64,000 nt of DNA. Origin: Euphorbia lathyris (Eukaryota; Streptophyta; Magnoliopsida; Malpighiales; Euphorbiaceae). Numbering within the stretch: the stretch's first letter is position 1; each line of letters opens with the position of its first letter. Below are positions 52,122 through 63,536 of the stretch, piece after piece. The position numbers were made by a program, and so were the translations under genes. The notes beneath the pieces are model-generated. The model saw only the letters and a list, made by a program, of their open reading frames with translations. It had not been told where the DNA came from and made no database searches. Location of the stretch: NCBI RefSeq assembly GCF_963576675.1, contig NC_088911.1, forward strand, positions 79,947,256 through 80,011,255. The letters run 5' to 3'.

Positions 52122-54581
52122 TCACGGAAACAAACAAAAATCAGGCTTTGGGTATTTTGCCCAAGATTCACAAAGTTTGGAGGCAGCCTCTTTGTGTTGC
52201 TCGCTCTGTCGGTGCCATGCCAGCATCTCATCATAATGATTGGCCAATCGATCTTTCTCACGGGCCAGCTCTTCCTCCATCCGCGGGAAACAAGCTCTAA
52301 AACCGGAACTGGCTCTAACTATTTCCACTTTAGACGCTCGAGCTTCAGCCACCTCCTTCTCCAACACCAAAAGACGCTCCTCTACAGCTGCAATTTTGGC
52401 TAACCGTTGCCTATCCGCTTCTTCAGTGTCAACCAAAGCATTAAATTTCTTGCTATAGGACTCGAGCTCCGCCATGTTTGATCTAACCCGAGCTGCAAGA
52501 CCCGCTGCCACGTTTTTCTCAGTAACATAGGACTGATAGCAAAACAACACATGGTTCTTGGCGGATTTCAACGGCTCAGTCTTGAAAGGATGAGCACACG
52601 CACCCATCATTAGATCAAAATCAGTCATTGCCCTTGCAATACGGGTAGGAGTCCAGGAATCAAGAGGAGAAACAACGAGCTTGCTAAGATTGGCACGAGC
52701 GTCACTCAACGAGTCATCACTAGGCAAGGATGAGTCAGCTGCAGCAGTAGACGGTCCTTTCAAAAATGAAAAATCCAAACCAGCAAAAGGATTATCAGCT
52801 GTAAGACCGACATGGACCAACAAAGGACGCACAAGAGCTGATTCCTGCCAGATTTCAGCAATTCAATCAATCTAAATAATTTATCTCAAGCAGGACTCAT
52901 AAGTAACAGATTAGCAAGATCACACAAACCTGAGATAATGGCGCAAGGACCAGTCGGTTCAGAGAAGACGCGGAAGGAAGATGGGTTCGTGCCGGAAGTT
53001 GCAATGGAGTCATAGCCACCTCAGTCGAATCCTCGTCAAGAGACAAAGTGCCGAGCGAAGACGTCAAGTTCCAATGTGCCCCCAGTTGATCCAGCGTCTC
53101 ATCCTCAAAACCGAAGTATAGGCCCTCGTCGGAGTCGTCTTCTTCTTCCATTTGTCTCGCGGAAGGCCCCGCAGCAATAGCCACCCGCTCTCCTTCATCC
53201 ATCATGATTGCCTTTCCTTTCCCCTTGTCGTTGGCGTCAAGCTCATTCGGAGCTAGGAAATTCGGATTGTTGTCTTTCCCTGAGCTACCGCTTGAGTCTA
53301 CAAAAAAAAAAAAAAAATATATATATATAAAAAAAACAATAAATAAAAGAGCTTACCAACAAGAGGGATACAATGCTGAAAAACAGTCTCCCACCAAGCA
53401 TCAAACGAAGGTTGATCCGATCCAAGTAGAATTGGCCCCTGATCATATCCCGCATCCAGAACCGCAGCCGCTATATCTTCATCACTAGCCCCACACCACT
53501 GTGAAGGGGTAGGAAATGGGAGTTGCCCCGGGATAGATTGGAAAAAGCCTAACTGACGTGCCCAAAGACAGGGTGCATATAAGGTCAAACCAGGGTTTGA
53601 TGAGCGAGAGATTCTAGTTTGGTTCACTCCATGGTGTAACCGATGTGTCGCACATACCGTCATCCACCATTCAGCACATTCATGGGGGGCAGCGGACAAG
53701 TAAGAGAGAGCCCAAGATGGTAGACACGAGTTATCTTTTTCCCAAAAAAGAAACAGCTTGTTACGAGTAGTTGGCACCAAAGTACGAAGAAATCTCACAA
53801 CTACACTAACAGCCAAACTCGAAGAGCTGTAGCAAAGGTCCACGCCAAGATGTCCCGAAGTCTCCATTGATGAGGCGGTGGCCAGATGAGGGAAATAAAT
53901 AAAAAGCCATAGCTGCAGCAGCCACAAACCACCTCTAGGTTTTATGAATGGTCTATCCTCAACAGTAAGAGCTAGACGGTGGAATGTTGAGGCCAACAAC
54001 ATGGTGCCAAGAGCTAAACGACGGCCCGAAGCCAGAGCCTTAGCAATGACCAATATTTCTGCAGTAGGTCTGAGGCCTAACGGCTCAAAAATATAATTGC
54101 TAAGCATCATCCACAGAAAATGCACATGATCCTCATCATCCAATTCCCTCTTGTCCAATTTCCTTCTGATCATTTGGACATAAGTCCCAGCCTCTTTGGA
54201 TAAGATAGCCTTCACTTCAGGAAACGCATTCGTCTCAACACAACTCGGGACCTCCTCTCCGATAATAGGCAACCCCGTCAAAGCCACTACATCACGTAAG
54301 GTGATAGACATAGGACCCAGCGGAAGGATCAACGAATTACACACCGGCGACCAATAATTCAGTACCCCCTCAAGTACATTCACACAAGGAGTAATTTCAT
54401 GACGGGTCAGACGAATAAAATCCCTAATGCCAACTTGGTTCCAAATACTCGCATATCTCGGCTCTAGGCGATCTACAAGGTCATTCCATCCAATGTAACA
54501 GCGAGGAAATATCAGTCCTTTCTTACTTACAGGGAATTGATGAGTTTTTCTATGGAGGGCCAATTCGGTAGAACTGCTCAT
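52122..54581 (-). CDS. Element C antisense gene: plant-mobile-domain protein, three exons
   Basis: Minus strand: exon 1 54581-53357, intron 53356-53298, exon 2 53297-52930, intron 52929-52845, exon 3 52844-52122. Both introns are GT...AG (GTAAGC/TTGTAG and GTTTGT/GGCAG). The coding lengths sum to 2316 bases, an exact multiple of three, giving about 771 residues without a stop. Exon 1 encodes a plant mobile domain-like region (MSITLRDVVALTGLPIIGEE, FLWMMLSNYIFEPLGLRP, LWLLQLWLFIYFPHL). Exon 2 is acidic. Exon 3 is a coiled coil (VEERLLVLEKEVAEARASK). Antisense ORFs are known in Tat-lineage elements. Function unknown. Confidence 0.75.
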
Positions 54582-55196
54582 GGGATATGGGGGTAAAGGG
54601 GAATTACTCGCAGCAACAGGGCTAATAGTAAAGACACTATCCTGAAATTGAAGTATGAACACGATCAATTAAGCCTATGGATGCTACCTTCAAATACATG
54701 ATCAGAAAATTGCAAAGTTCATTGAAAATTACCTAAGCGAGAATCAGCGTGAATGGTGTCAGAATATGAACACGCAGCTGAGACAGACAGACACAAAATT
54801 TCAGCAACACAATCACATTCACACATGGTAGCTCTAAAATTCTTATGTGTAATTCCAATTCAATTTATCAGCTTTTTCAATGAATATGATTCTACATACA
54901 CAAAAGCAAAAGAAAAAGAAAGAAAATAGAAAAGAAAAATAGTTCGCATACCCATATTTGGAAGATTGAAAGCTTGATTCCGAATGCTTGCTGAGCTTCA
55001 GGAAAGAAAATGGCAGAAAAAAAAAGAATAACAAAAGAGGAAGAAGAGTTGTAGACAGATTAAGATGGAGAGTTCTAAGGAATTCAAATTCCAAAAATCC
55101 TGCAGGATTCTTTTCTCTATTATCTTAAAAAGAGAAAATATTTAATAAAACTTCTTTTGTACATAAATTTTATTTTCGCTACTTCATTTATGCACA
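54582..55196 (-). promoter_or_regulatory. Region upstream of the element C antisense gene
   Basis: AT- and A-rich. On the minus strand an acceptor-like ACTTCAATTTCAG (about 54655-54643) suggests a 5' UTR intron. No ORF supported. Confidence 0.35.
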
Positions 55197-55211
55197 AAAG
55201 AGGGGGGCAAT

Positions 55212-56714
55212 TGTTGGCCAAAAATAAATAAAATTTATTTTATATATATATATATAATGCTTGTTGTTAAATTTAGGATATAGTTTATATTTTTTCTAGG
55301 GAATAATAATAATAAATAAAAATCAGAAAACAAATCGTAAGCTCACCTCAAATACGCGGGGCGTGTATTTTCACACGCGGGGCGTATTCCACATACCCGA
55401 AGACGTTCCACTTCAGAGACTGCTTTACGCGGGGCGTGTCTTCCTATACGCCACGCGTAAAGCGCATCAATAAAGCGCTCCAAGTACAGGAGCACAAACA
55501 CGCGGGGCGTCCTCCTATACGCAGCGCGTACTTTCCTACGCGGGACGTAACACCAGAGGCGTCACGCGCAGATACCATCAACGAAATGCACAAGCTTCAG
55601 GACCTCCAATACGCAGGGCGTAACCAACGATACACGGGGCGTATCGCCTCTTCCGGCAACAGTTGGAAGCAGTCAATGGAAGTTGATGGTAGTTAGTAGA
55701 AGTTGAGGTAGTGGGGTGATGTGGCATGGAGGTAGTTGTGTTAGTTGGTGAATAATTACCAAAATGCCACTGAATAATTATCAAAATGCCACTCCAAAAT
55801 ACTATAAGTAGACCCCCTCCCCTTCATTAAAATCACACTCAATCACAACACAAAACCCCTCTCTAAAGGTCCCTTTCAATGTTCTAGTTCTTAGTTTTAA
55901 GTTCCTAGTTCTTAAAGTTCTTCAAAGTTCTTTCTTTCGTTCTTCGTTTTTCTTGGTTTTAATCCCTCATTTAGCTTCCTTTAGCTTCAATTCAAGTTTT
56001 AAAGCCCTTTTTTCGAGTTTCTCAAATCAAATTAGTGTTTTTAAGTCGTTACTCTGCTCAAGTTTTCAATTAGAGTTTCCTTCCTAAAGTAATTTTCCAG
56101 ATTTGTCCATCCTTTTTCAAAGCTCAATTCTGTCCATTTAAATTTATTTTTTGCCTTCGATCCCTTCGACAAAGTTGTTCCTAACATCCTGAATTTCGAT
56201 TTAGCCTTTTGATTCATTCAATTCCGTGTCCAGAATCTCCGTTTACAAGCTGATCTTTATATCCCAAATTCTTTTAGCTATTCTGCCCAGATTTTTTCAG
56301 ATTCAACTAGTCATTTTCAATCTTCAATTTCGTCTGTTTACCATTCATTTTGGCCTTCGATCCCTCATACAAAGTTATTCCTGACGTCCCGAAGTTCAAT
56401 TTACACTATTCATTTGCCCAATTCCGTTTTCTAAAGCACTCCAACCAAGCTCCCCAAAGTCAAGATTAAATCTACCCCATTTGCCTATCAACGTTTAGTC
56501 ATTGCACAAGGCACATACCGTACGGGCCCAACCGGTTGCAGCTCTCCAAGAACTTCCAGCCGACACCAAAATTCGACATCAATCCGAGATAGCTATTGTG
56601 GCTCCGAGTTTGTTGTTGAATTCCAATTTATTTTAATTGCATTTCAATTCCTTGTATTTGATTTGTTCTTCCATTTCAATTGAATTAGCTATATGTTTAG
56701 TATAGAAGTTCTTC
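55212..56714 (+). repeat. 3' LTR of element C, truncated
   Basis: TGTTGGCC at 55212, preceded by the purine run AAAAGAGGGGGGCAAT. Matches 42619-44121 and then stops. The TATA box has changed to TATAAGTAG. At 56715 it meets inverted zinc-finger upstream sequence. Confidence 0.9.
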
Positions 56715-56715
56715 T

Positions 56716-57574
56716 TGGCAAATATAGTATCTTAATTATTATGTGCAGAGGATATGACTCATCAAATAAAAAGTTCAGAGTGGAGGGAAAGTTTTGGAGT
56801 ATAGGGGCAACATCTGAATTTCTAAAAGTTACAAATGATCCCACGTATTGTATCTAATAACATCATAATTCTTAATAAAATTTGTTGCATGCTGAAAATG
56901 GAAGACACGCTCCGTCATGTCTCAAAATGCTCGTCACGTATCAAAAGAATGTGATAAATAGACAACAAATTAGGAAATTTTGAAAGTTCACGGTACAGTA
57001 GAATTTTTGGGTTATCCAATGCAATTAGACGAGATTATGGAGATATTGAATGTAACTGGACAGGTTATTGAATCAATTAGATAAGAACATAGGGTTATTA
57101 AACGCAATTGAAATTTTAGGCCAATACCTTGTTTGATAACTCATCTAATCATTTAAATTAAAAATTAAGCACTTATTTAATTTAAATGTGCTTTTTTGAA
57201 GGTAATTCACGTGTGTTTGTATTATCAACTAATTGTTTATATTCGGTATTTAAAATTCAGTATTTAATTTTATATTTTTTCAGCACTTAATTTTTATTTC
57301 TATCAAACAACATATAAGTACAGATTATATAAATCATGAAATCTATATTACATATAATAACAGAAACATAAAGAAGATTAGAAGAGAATTTTAGATGCCA
57401 TTTTGATGATGTTGCATGCTCTTACAAACAGAACATTTTTTTTAAATGTAAAAATTGTTAGTGATATTACAGAACAAAAGGTATGAATTGGACGAGTTTA
57501 ATCGTAAGAAAAAAAAAAGGTAATTGGATTTGATGGGATTTTGATGATGTGGCATGCTCTTAGAAAAATGATAA
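56716..57574 (-). promoter_or_regulatory. Orphan zinc-finger upstream region
   Basis: Inverted copy of the upstream region, identical by eye to 63667-64000 over the shared part. It breaks ~50 bp short of the TATA box, so TATA, leader and gene are missing. Confidence 0.75.
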
Positions 57575-57583
57575 TTCTTTTTT

Positions 57584-58165
57584 GGGTTAAGGTGCAAAAA
57601 TATCCCCAACGTTTTGGGCTAGGAGCAATTTTACCCCTAACGTCTAAAATGGTGCAATTTTACCCCTAACGTTGATAAATTGGGTCAATTTCAGACACTA
57701 TTATAAAATACAGATATTTTTGTTCATTATTCTGCACCAATTGCATAATAATTCGTCTAAAAAAAGGATTTCATATTTTTTATAATTTAATAATAGAATT
57801 TGAGATTAATATTTATAAATTCGGTGGATTTTTAGAATTTTTTTTTATCTAATCCGTACAAAAAAGACAGTATATTTTTTTATTTTTTTCACATTCCAAT
57901 GAATGTTTGTGATTTGTTACTGATAAAATAACACACATATGAAGTGTAGATAACAAGATTCATGAGCGAGAAGACAGTTTGATGAATTATTTCTCAAATC
58001 GACCCAATTTATTAACGTTAGGGGTAAAATTGCTCCTGACTTCCAACGTTAGGGGTAAAATTGCTCTTGACTTCCAACGTTAGGGGTAAAATTGCACCAT
58101 TTTAGACGTCAGAGATAAAATTGCTCCTGGCCCAAAACGTTAGGGGTATTTTTGCATCTTAACTC
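57584..58165. mobile_element. MULE-type MITE, inverted copy c
   Basis: GGGTTAAGGTGC to CATCTTAACTC with near-identical 9-bp flanks (TTCTTTTTT and TCCTTTTTT). Confidence 0.8.
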
Positions 58166-58174
58166 TCCTTTTTT

Positions 58175-58914
58175 TTATAAATTGTTAGTTATTATTTTTT
58201 TAAATGTAAAAATTGTTATTGATATTATAGAACAAAAGACAAGATTTGGAAGGGTTTTTTTTTAAGAAAAGAATTGGAAGAGTTAGTAGTAAGAAAAAAA
58301 TTGGAAAAATCAATTTGTTTAAGAGTGAATTGAATGTGGTTAATGACATTTTTATAAGGGAAAATTACCCAGAAAATTCATATTTTAAAAACTATTTATA
58401 ACTATGACAAGTTATAATTTTGGATTATATCAAACTAGTAAAATCAGTATTTTAATATATTTCAAGGATTAGAGTTTATAAATTAGAAGTCTAGAATATA
58501 TTTTCTAAGGTTTATAATTTCTGAATTTGAGTCTATAATTTTTAAATTATGGTATAAAATCATAATATATAGAGAGAATAATGACATATTAAGAATTAAA
58601 TTTAGTGATATGACTTAGTTGTAATTTTGTACTTAATTATGATATTCATATACTTGACCCTTTTTATAAAGGCAAATGACATTAGAGTTTTTTTTTTGCA
58701 GTGGTTTGGTATTAATACCACAATGAAATACTTTTTTCATCTTCTAACATTTAAGCATAACTCATAGTTTTTTTTTCTATTTAATACGTTTATATCGAGT
58801 CATGATTACCCATCGTTTGACCATATATAATGACAAAAAGCATGGCTAGATTTATAGTTATTATGTAGTCTCTGTATCAAGTTATGATTGCCCCTGTTTG
58901 ATCATATATAATGA
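58175..58914. other. AT-rich unit sequence, inverted, no gene
   Basis: Reverse complement of the 16995-17734 type sequence; nothing coding. Confidence 0.6.
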
Positions 58915-59160
58915 TCCTATATTAGCCTGGGGAATTTATAGGAAGGTCCTGGTCCTCCAACTCACTAAAAGAACCTTCCATATACTAATTGACACCTGTC
59001 CTTCACTTATAACAGCTCATCAAATAAAAACTCTCTTTCACGGCAAAACACGTTCTCCATCTCTCTCCTCCATTTTCCGTCACTCCGATTGCCTCACTCA
59101 GATTGCCGCTGCTGATGAAGTCTTGTTGCCGATCTCCACCGTTCTCTTTCAGCCTGTTTA
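58915..59160. repeat. Solo arm of the long inverted-repeat element
   Basis: Reverse complement of the right arm. A (CT)n tract at 59238-59266 follows. Confidence 0.65.
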
Positions 59161-59237
59161 TCAGTGTAGTGAGACCTGTCACTGATTGATTTTCCCTTCG
59201 TCAAATTCTCTTCTCCGTTTGCTTCTTAACCATTCCA

Positions 59238-59269
<32 letters not shown>

Positions 59270-59273
<4 letters not shown>

Positions 59274-59892
59274 GTCAAAGTGTCTAAAATGTTTACTATG
59301 TTACTAATATAGTTAGAAATAATAACCACAAAAATGTGCAAAACTACTTCAGTTTATCGACAAATTAATATGTTTGGAAATGTCTGATATGACAGTTTAA
59401 TAATTGTCAAGTTAGTTCATTCAAATTTTCTATTATATAGAAGTAGTGGCAGAACCAGGACATTAGATGAGCCGAGGTTCAACTTAATGAAACAATCGTT
59501 GTTCATCGACGAGTCATTTAAAAAAAATTAAAACTTCATAGTTAAACCTTATTTCTATCTTTTATTCCTATATATCTTACCAATAACAACCTAGGAATGA
59601 TAAATTTATACGCGATCGATTACTCGATATGTAATTATAGTGTTTGAATTTAGTTTAGTAGGTAAGGAGTAATTTTTTAGTTGAGAGAAAAGTGATACAT
59701 AAATTTTAGGGTTGAATTGGTGTTGACCTGCTAACTCGAAAATGTCATGAATATTTAAAATTATTATCATATTCTCTAATGTGTTTATATTTCATTTAAT
59801 TAGTAAACGTAATAAAATTACAATTACTAATTGCAAAAATGGCTTGAATTGGTGTTGACCTGCTAATTAGTAAACGTAATAAAATTACAATT
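59270..59892. other. Partial duplicate of gene-downstream sequence
   Basis: Inverted piece of the 24760-25323 type region, joined at about 59893 to a truncated MITE. Near the junction TAATTAGTAAACGTAATAAA is repeated. Confidence 0.6.
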
Positions 59893-60349
59893 ACAGATAT
59901 TTTTATTCATTATTCTGCACCAATTGCATAATAATTCGTCTAAAAAACGGATTTCATATTTTTTATAATTTAATAATAGAATTTGAGATTAATATTTATA
60001 AATTCGGTGGATTTTTAGAATTTTTTTTTATCTAATCCGTACAAAAAAGACAGTATATTTTTTTATTTTTTTCACATTCCAATGAATGTTTGTGATTTGT
60101 TACTGATAAAATAACACACATATGAAGTGTAGATAACAAGATTCATGAGTGAGAAGACAGTTTGATGAATTATTTCTCAAATCGACCCAATTTATTAACG
60201 TTAGGGGTAAAATTGCTCCTGACTTCCAACGTTAGGGGTAAAATTGCTCTTGACTTCCAACGTTAGGGGTAAAATTGCACCATTTTAGACGTCAGGGATA
60301 AAATTGCTCCTGGCCCAAAACGTTAGGGGTATTTTTGCATCTTAACTCT
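59893..60349. mobile_element. Truncated MULE-type MITE, inverted
   Basis: Lacks the GGGTTAAGGTGC end. The other end, CATCTTAACTC, and its TTCTTTTTT flank (60350-60358) are present. Confidence 0.75.
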
Positions 60350-60358
60350 TCTTTTTTT

Positions 60359-61097
60359 ATAAATTGTTAGTTATTATTTTTTTAAATGTAAAAATTGTTA
60401 GTGATATTATAGAACAAAAGACAAGATTTGGAAGGGTTTTTTTTTAAGAAAAGAATTGGAAGAGTTAATAGTAAGAAAAAAATTGGAAAAATCAATTTGT
60501 TTAAGAGTGAATTGAATGTGGTTAATGACATTTTTATAAGGGAAAATTACCCAGAAAATTCATATTTTAAAAACTATTTACAACTATGACAAGTTATAAT
60601 TTTGGATTATATCAAACTAGTAAAATCAGTACTTTTAATATATTTTAAGGATTAGAGTTTATAAATTAGAAGTCTAGAATATATTTTCTAAGGTTTATAA
60701 TTTCTGAATTTGAGTCTATAATTTTTAAATTATGGTATAAAATCATAATATATAGAGATAATAATGACATATTAAGAATTAAATTTAGTGATATGACTTA
60801 GTTGTAATTTTGTACTTAATTATGATATTCATATATTTGACCCTTTTTATAAAGGCAAATGACATTAGAGTTTTTTTTTGAAGTGGTTTGGTATTAATAC
60901 CACAATGAAATACTTTTTTCATCTTCTAAAATTTAAGCATAATTCATAGTTTTTTTTTCTATTTAATACGTTTATATCGAGTCATGATTACCCATCGTTT
61001 GACCATATATAATGACAAAAGGCATGGCTAGATTTATAGTTATTATGTAGCCTCTGTATCAAGTTATGATTGCCCCCCGTTTGATCATATATAATGA
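60359..61097. other. AT-rich unit sequence, inverted, no gene
   Basis: Near-copy of 58175-58914. Confidence 0.6.
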
Positions 61098-61341
61098 TCC
61101 TATATTAGGTGGGGAATTTATAGGAAGGTCCTGGTCCTCCAACTCACTAAAAGAACCTTCCATATACTAATTGACACCTGTCCTTCACTTATAACAGCTC
61201 ATCAAATAAAAACTCTCTTTCACGGCAAAACACGTTCTCTATCTCCCTCCTCCATTTTCCGTCACTCCGATTGCCTCACTCAGATTGCCGCTGCTGATGA
61301 AGTCTTGTTGCCGATCTCCACCGTTCTCTTTCAGCCTGTTT
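61098..61341. repeat. Solo arm of the long inverted-repeat element
   Basis: Near-copy of 58915-59160, followed by (CT)n at 61421-61442. Confidence 0.65.
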
Positions 61342-61442
61342 ATCAGTGTAGTGAGACCTGTCACTGATTGATTTTCCCTTCGTCAAATTCTCTTCTCCGT
61401 TTCCTTCTTAACCATTCCACCTCTCTCTCTCTCTCTCTCTCT

Positions 61443-62429
61443 TTTGTCAAAGTGTCTAAAATGTTTACTATGTTACTAATATAGTTAGAAATAATAACCA
61501 CAAAAATGTGCAAAACTACTTCAGTTTATCGACAAATTAATATGTTTGGAAATGTCTGATATGACAGTTTAATAATTGTCAAGTTAGTTCATTCAAATTT
61601 TCTATTATATAGCATTAGTGGCAGAACCAGGACATTAGATGAGCCGAGGTTCAACTTAATGAAACAATCGTTGTTCATCGACGAGTCATTTAAAAAAAAT
61701 TAAAACTTCATAGTTAAACCTTATTTCTATCTTTTATTCCTATATATCTTACTAATAACAACCTAGGAATGATAAATTTATACTCGATCGATTCCTCGAT
61801 ATGTAATTATAGTGTTTGAATTTAGTTTAGTAGGTAAGGAGTAATTTTTTAGTTGAGAGAAAAGTGATACATAAGTTTTAGGGTTGAATTGGTGTTGACC
61901 TGCTAACTCGAAAATGTCATGAATATTTAAAATTATTATCATATTCTCTAATGTGTTTATATTTCATTTAATTAGTAAACGTAATAAAATTACAATTACT
62001 AATTGCAAAAATGGCTTGAACCTTCCATATTTTTGCATGCGACTTATAAACACATTACACGAACTAAAATGATATAATAGCGGATTTTTGGATGGTCATA
62101 GTTAAGCTGCTAATCCAAAAACGACATAAATTATTTAGAACTATTAGTATATCCTACTATATTTTTAAATGACATCATTAACATATGTACATAGTAAAAT
62201 TACATATGATCCGAAAGCACAATACAAAATTACTAACCCAATTTGGTTAATATATAGTTATAACACAAATTTTTTTGAGTTGAGTTAGAGTTTACTCATT
62301 TCATATCAACTCGATAATTGATATGACACGAACACGACACTAACTCAATAATAAGCAAAAAATTTAGAATACTCTAGGAGTAATACACCTAACAAATCAA
62401 TTAATGTCACATGTACATTTTTTTCTTAA
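61443..62429. other. Inverted downstream sequence of copy 4, no gene
   Basis: Reverse complement of the 24330-25323 type region. At about 62428 the small MITE is cut and ~300 bp present in copies 2 and 3 is missing. Confidence 0.6.
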
Positions 62430-62770
62430 ATTACTTCACTAGGTAGATTTTTGAAAGAAAAAAAAAATTAAAATTGATTTTGCTTGAAAAGGTTACTAAT
62501 AAATTTATACAATTTCATATGTTAGAGTCAAATATGTACTTTTCAGAAAATATTAGAGAGGAATTTAGCCTTTATGTCAATAAATTAAATTACTTCACTA
62601 GGTAGCTTTTTGAAAAAAAAAAGAAAAAAAAGGATTAAAATTGATTTTACTTGAAAAGGTTAGGAGTAAATTTATAAATTTATATACTTTTCATAAAATA
62701 TTAAAGTGAAATTTAGCCTTTATGTCAATAAATTAAATTACTTCACTAGGTAGATTTTTGAAAAAAAAAA
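62430..62770. repeat. ~150-bp tandem repeat downstream of copy 4
   Basis: Inverted version of 23673-24125, with one unit mostly lost to the adjacent deletion. Confidence 0.75.
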
Positions 62771-63020
62771 CAAGATTTAATTTGATAATCAAATGACAAA
62801 AATTGGTAATTAAAGGAGACAAAATAGATTGAATTCATAGCATACAAAAATGTGAACTCAAAAAGGAAAAAAAGCAATGTTTTAAAAAAGGCTTACATAT
62901 ATTTTCTTTTTCTGATTATAATATTTATTGTTTCATTGAAATAAAAATACATCGAACCTAACCATAGCCATAGCTAGGGTTAGGTATTGTCCTGAACAAA
63001 ACCCTAATCTTTATGCTGCT

Positions 63021-63536
63021 CTACAGCTTCAAGTTCAAGTCTAGCACTTCAAACTCAGAATCAGAATCAGAAATAGGGATCAAGGGTTTCTCCAGCTGCT
63101 GAAGAAATGGCTGGGTGAATTTCCTCGAAACCTGAAAAGGGAGAGGGAAACTTTGTGACCCAAACCCGTAGTTGTTCCTCACAGTTGGAAAAGGAGAGTA
63201 CATGTCTGGGGCTGCCCGAGGATGAATAAACTGATTAGGATTCGGATTAAACATAGTACTGTAAACATTTGGAATGGGAAAACTGAAGTTGTTTCTTTGA
63301 CCGGAGAGACGGCTCAAGCCACCACCGGAAGCATTAAGAGACGGTGGTGGCTGCTGCATCCTTCTAGAGGCAGAAACAGAAGAACCATCATGATCCGTAG
63401 ACATGTGAATTTCGATGTGATGAAGAAAAGCTTCAGTGCTCACAAAAACCTGGTTACAAATTCGACAGGCGATTTGTGGAGTGCCGGCGTACGTGCTTGT
63501 AGGAAGATTGTTGGAATTCCACCCATATCCAGCCAT
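63021..63536 (-). CDS. C2H2 zinc-finger protein with EAR motif, copy 4 (inverted)
   Basis: Intact 171-residue copy on the minus strand with the full C2H2 finger (C24, C27, H40, H44) and LDLNLKL tail. Differences from copies 2 and 3 include A19T and a cluster in the second half (I to L, A to V and P to S around SFPLPFQVSRK). The 3' UTR hairpin and poly(A) signal are present and there is no CACTA insertion. It is in opposite orientation to copies 1-3, in a block joined to element C at 56715. The same nuclear repressor role is inferred. Confidence 0.85.
   Translation of the reverse strand: MAGYGWNSNNLPTSTYAGTPQIACRICNQVFVSTEAFLHHIEIHMSTDHDGSSVSASRRMQQPPPSLNASGGGLSRLSGQRNNFSFPIPNVYSTMFNPNPNQFIHPRAAPDMYSPFPTVRNNYGFGSQSFPLPFQVSRKFTQPFLQQLEKPLIPISDSDSEFEVLDLNLKL

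Larger units (their letters stand above)
42619..56714 (+). mobile_element. Element C: Tat-lineage Ty3/gypsy retrotransposon with truncated 3' LTR
   Basis: The 5' LTR starts TGTTGGCC at 42619. Then come tandem PBS/leader units, gag-pol on plus (45006-51369), an array of short palindromes, an antisense three-exon gene, a polypurine tract (about 55197-55211) and a 3' LTR from 55212 that is cut at 56714 (about 380 bp missing). A second RNase H domain and the antisense gene place it in the Tat lineage. Many stops and frameshifts disable gag-pol. About 14 differences in the first ~450 bp of the two LTRs (~3%, by eye) suggest it is older than elements B and CRM-like. Confidence 0.92.
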
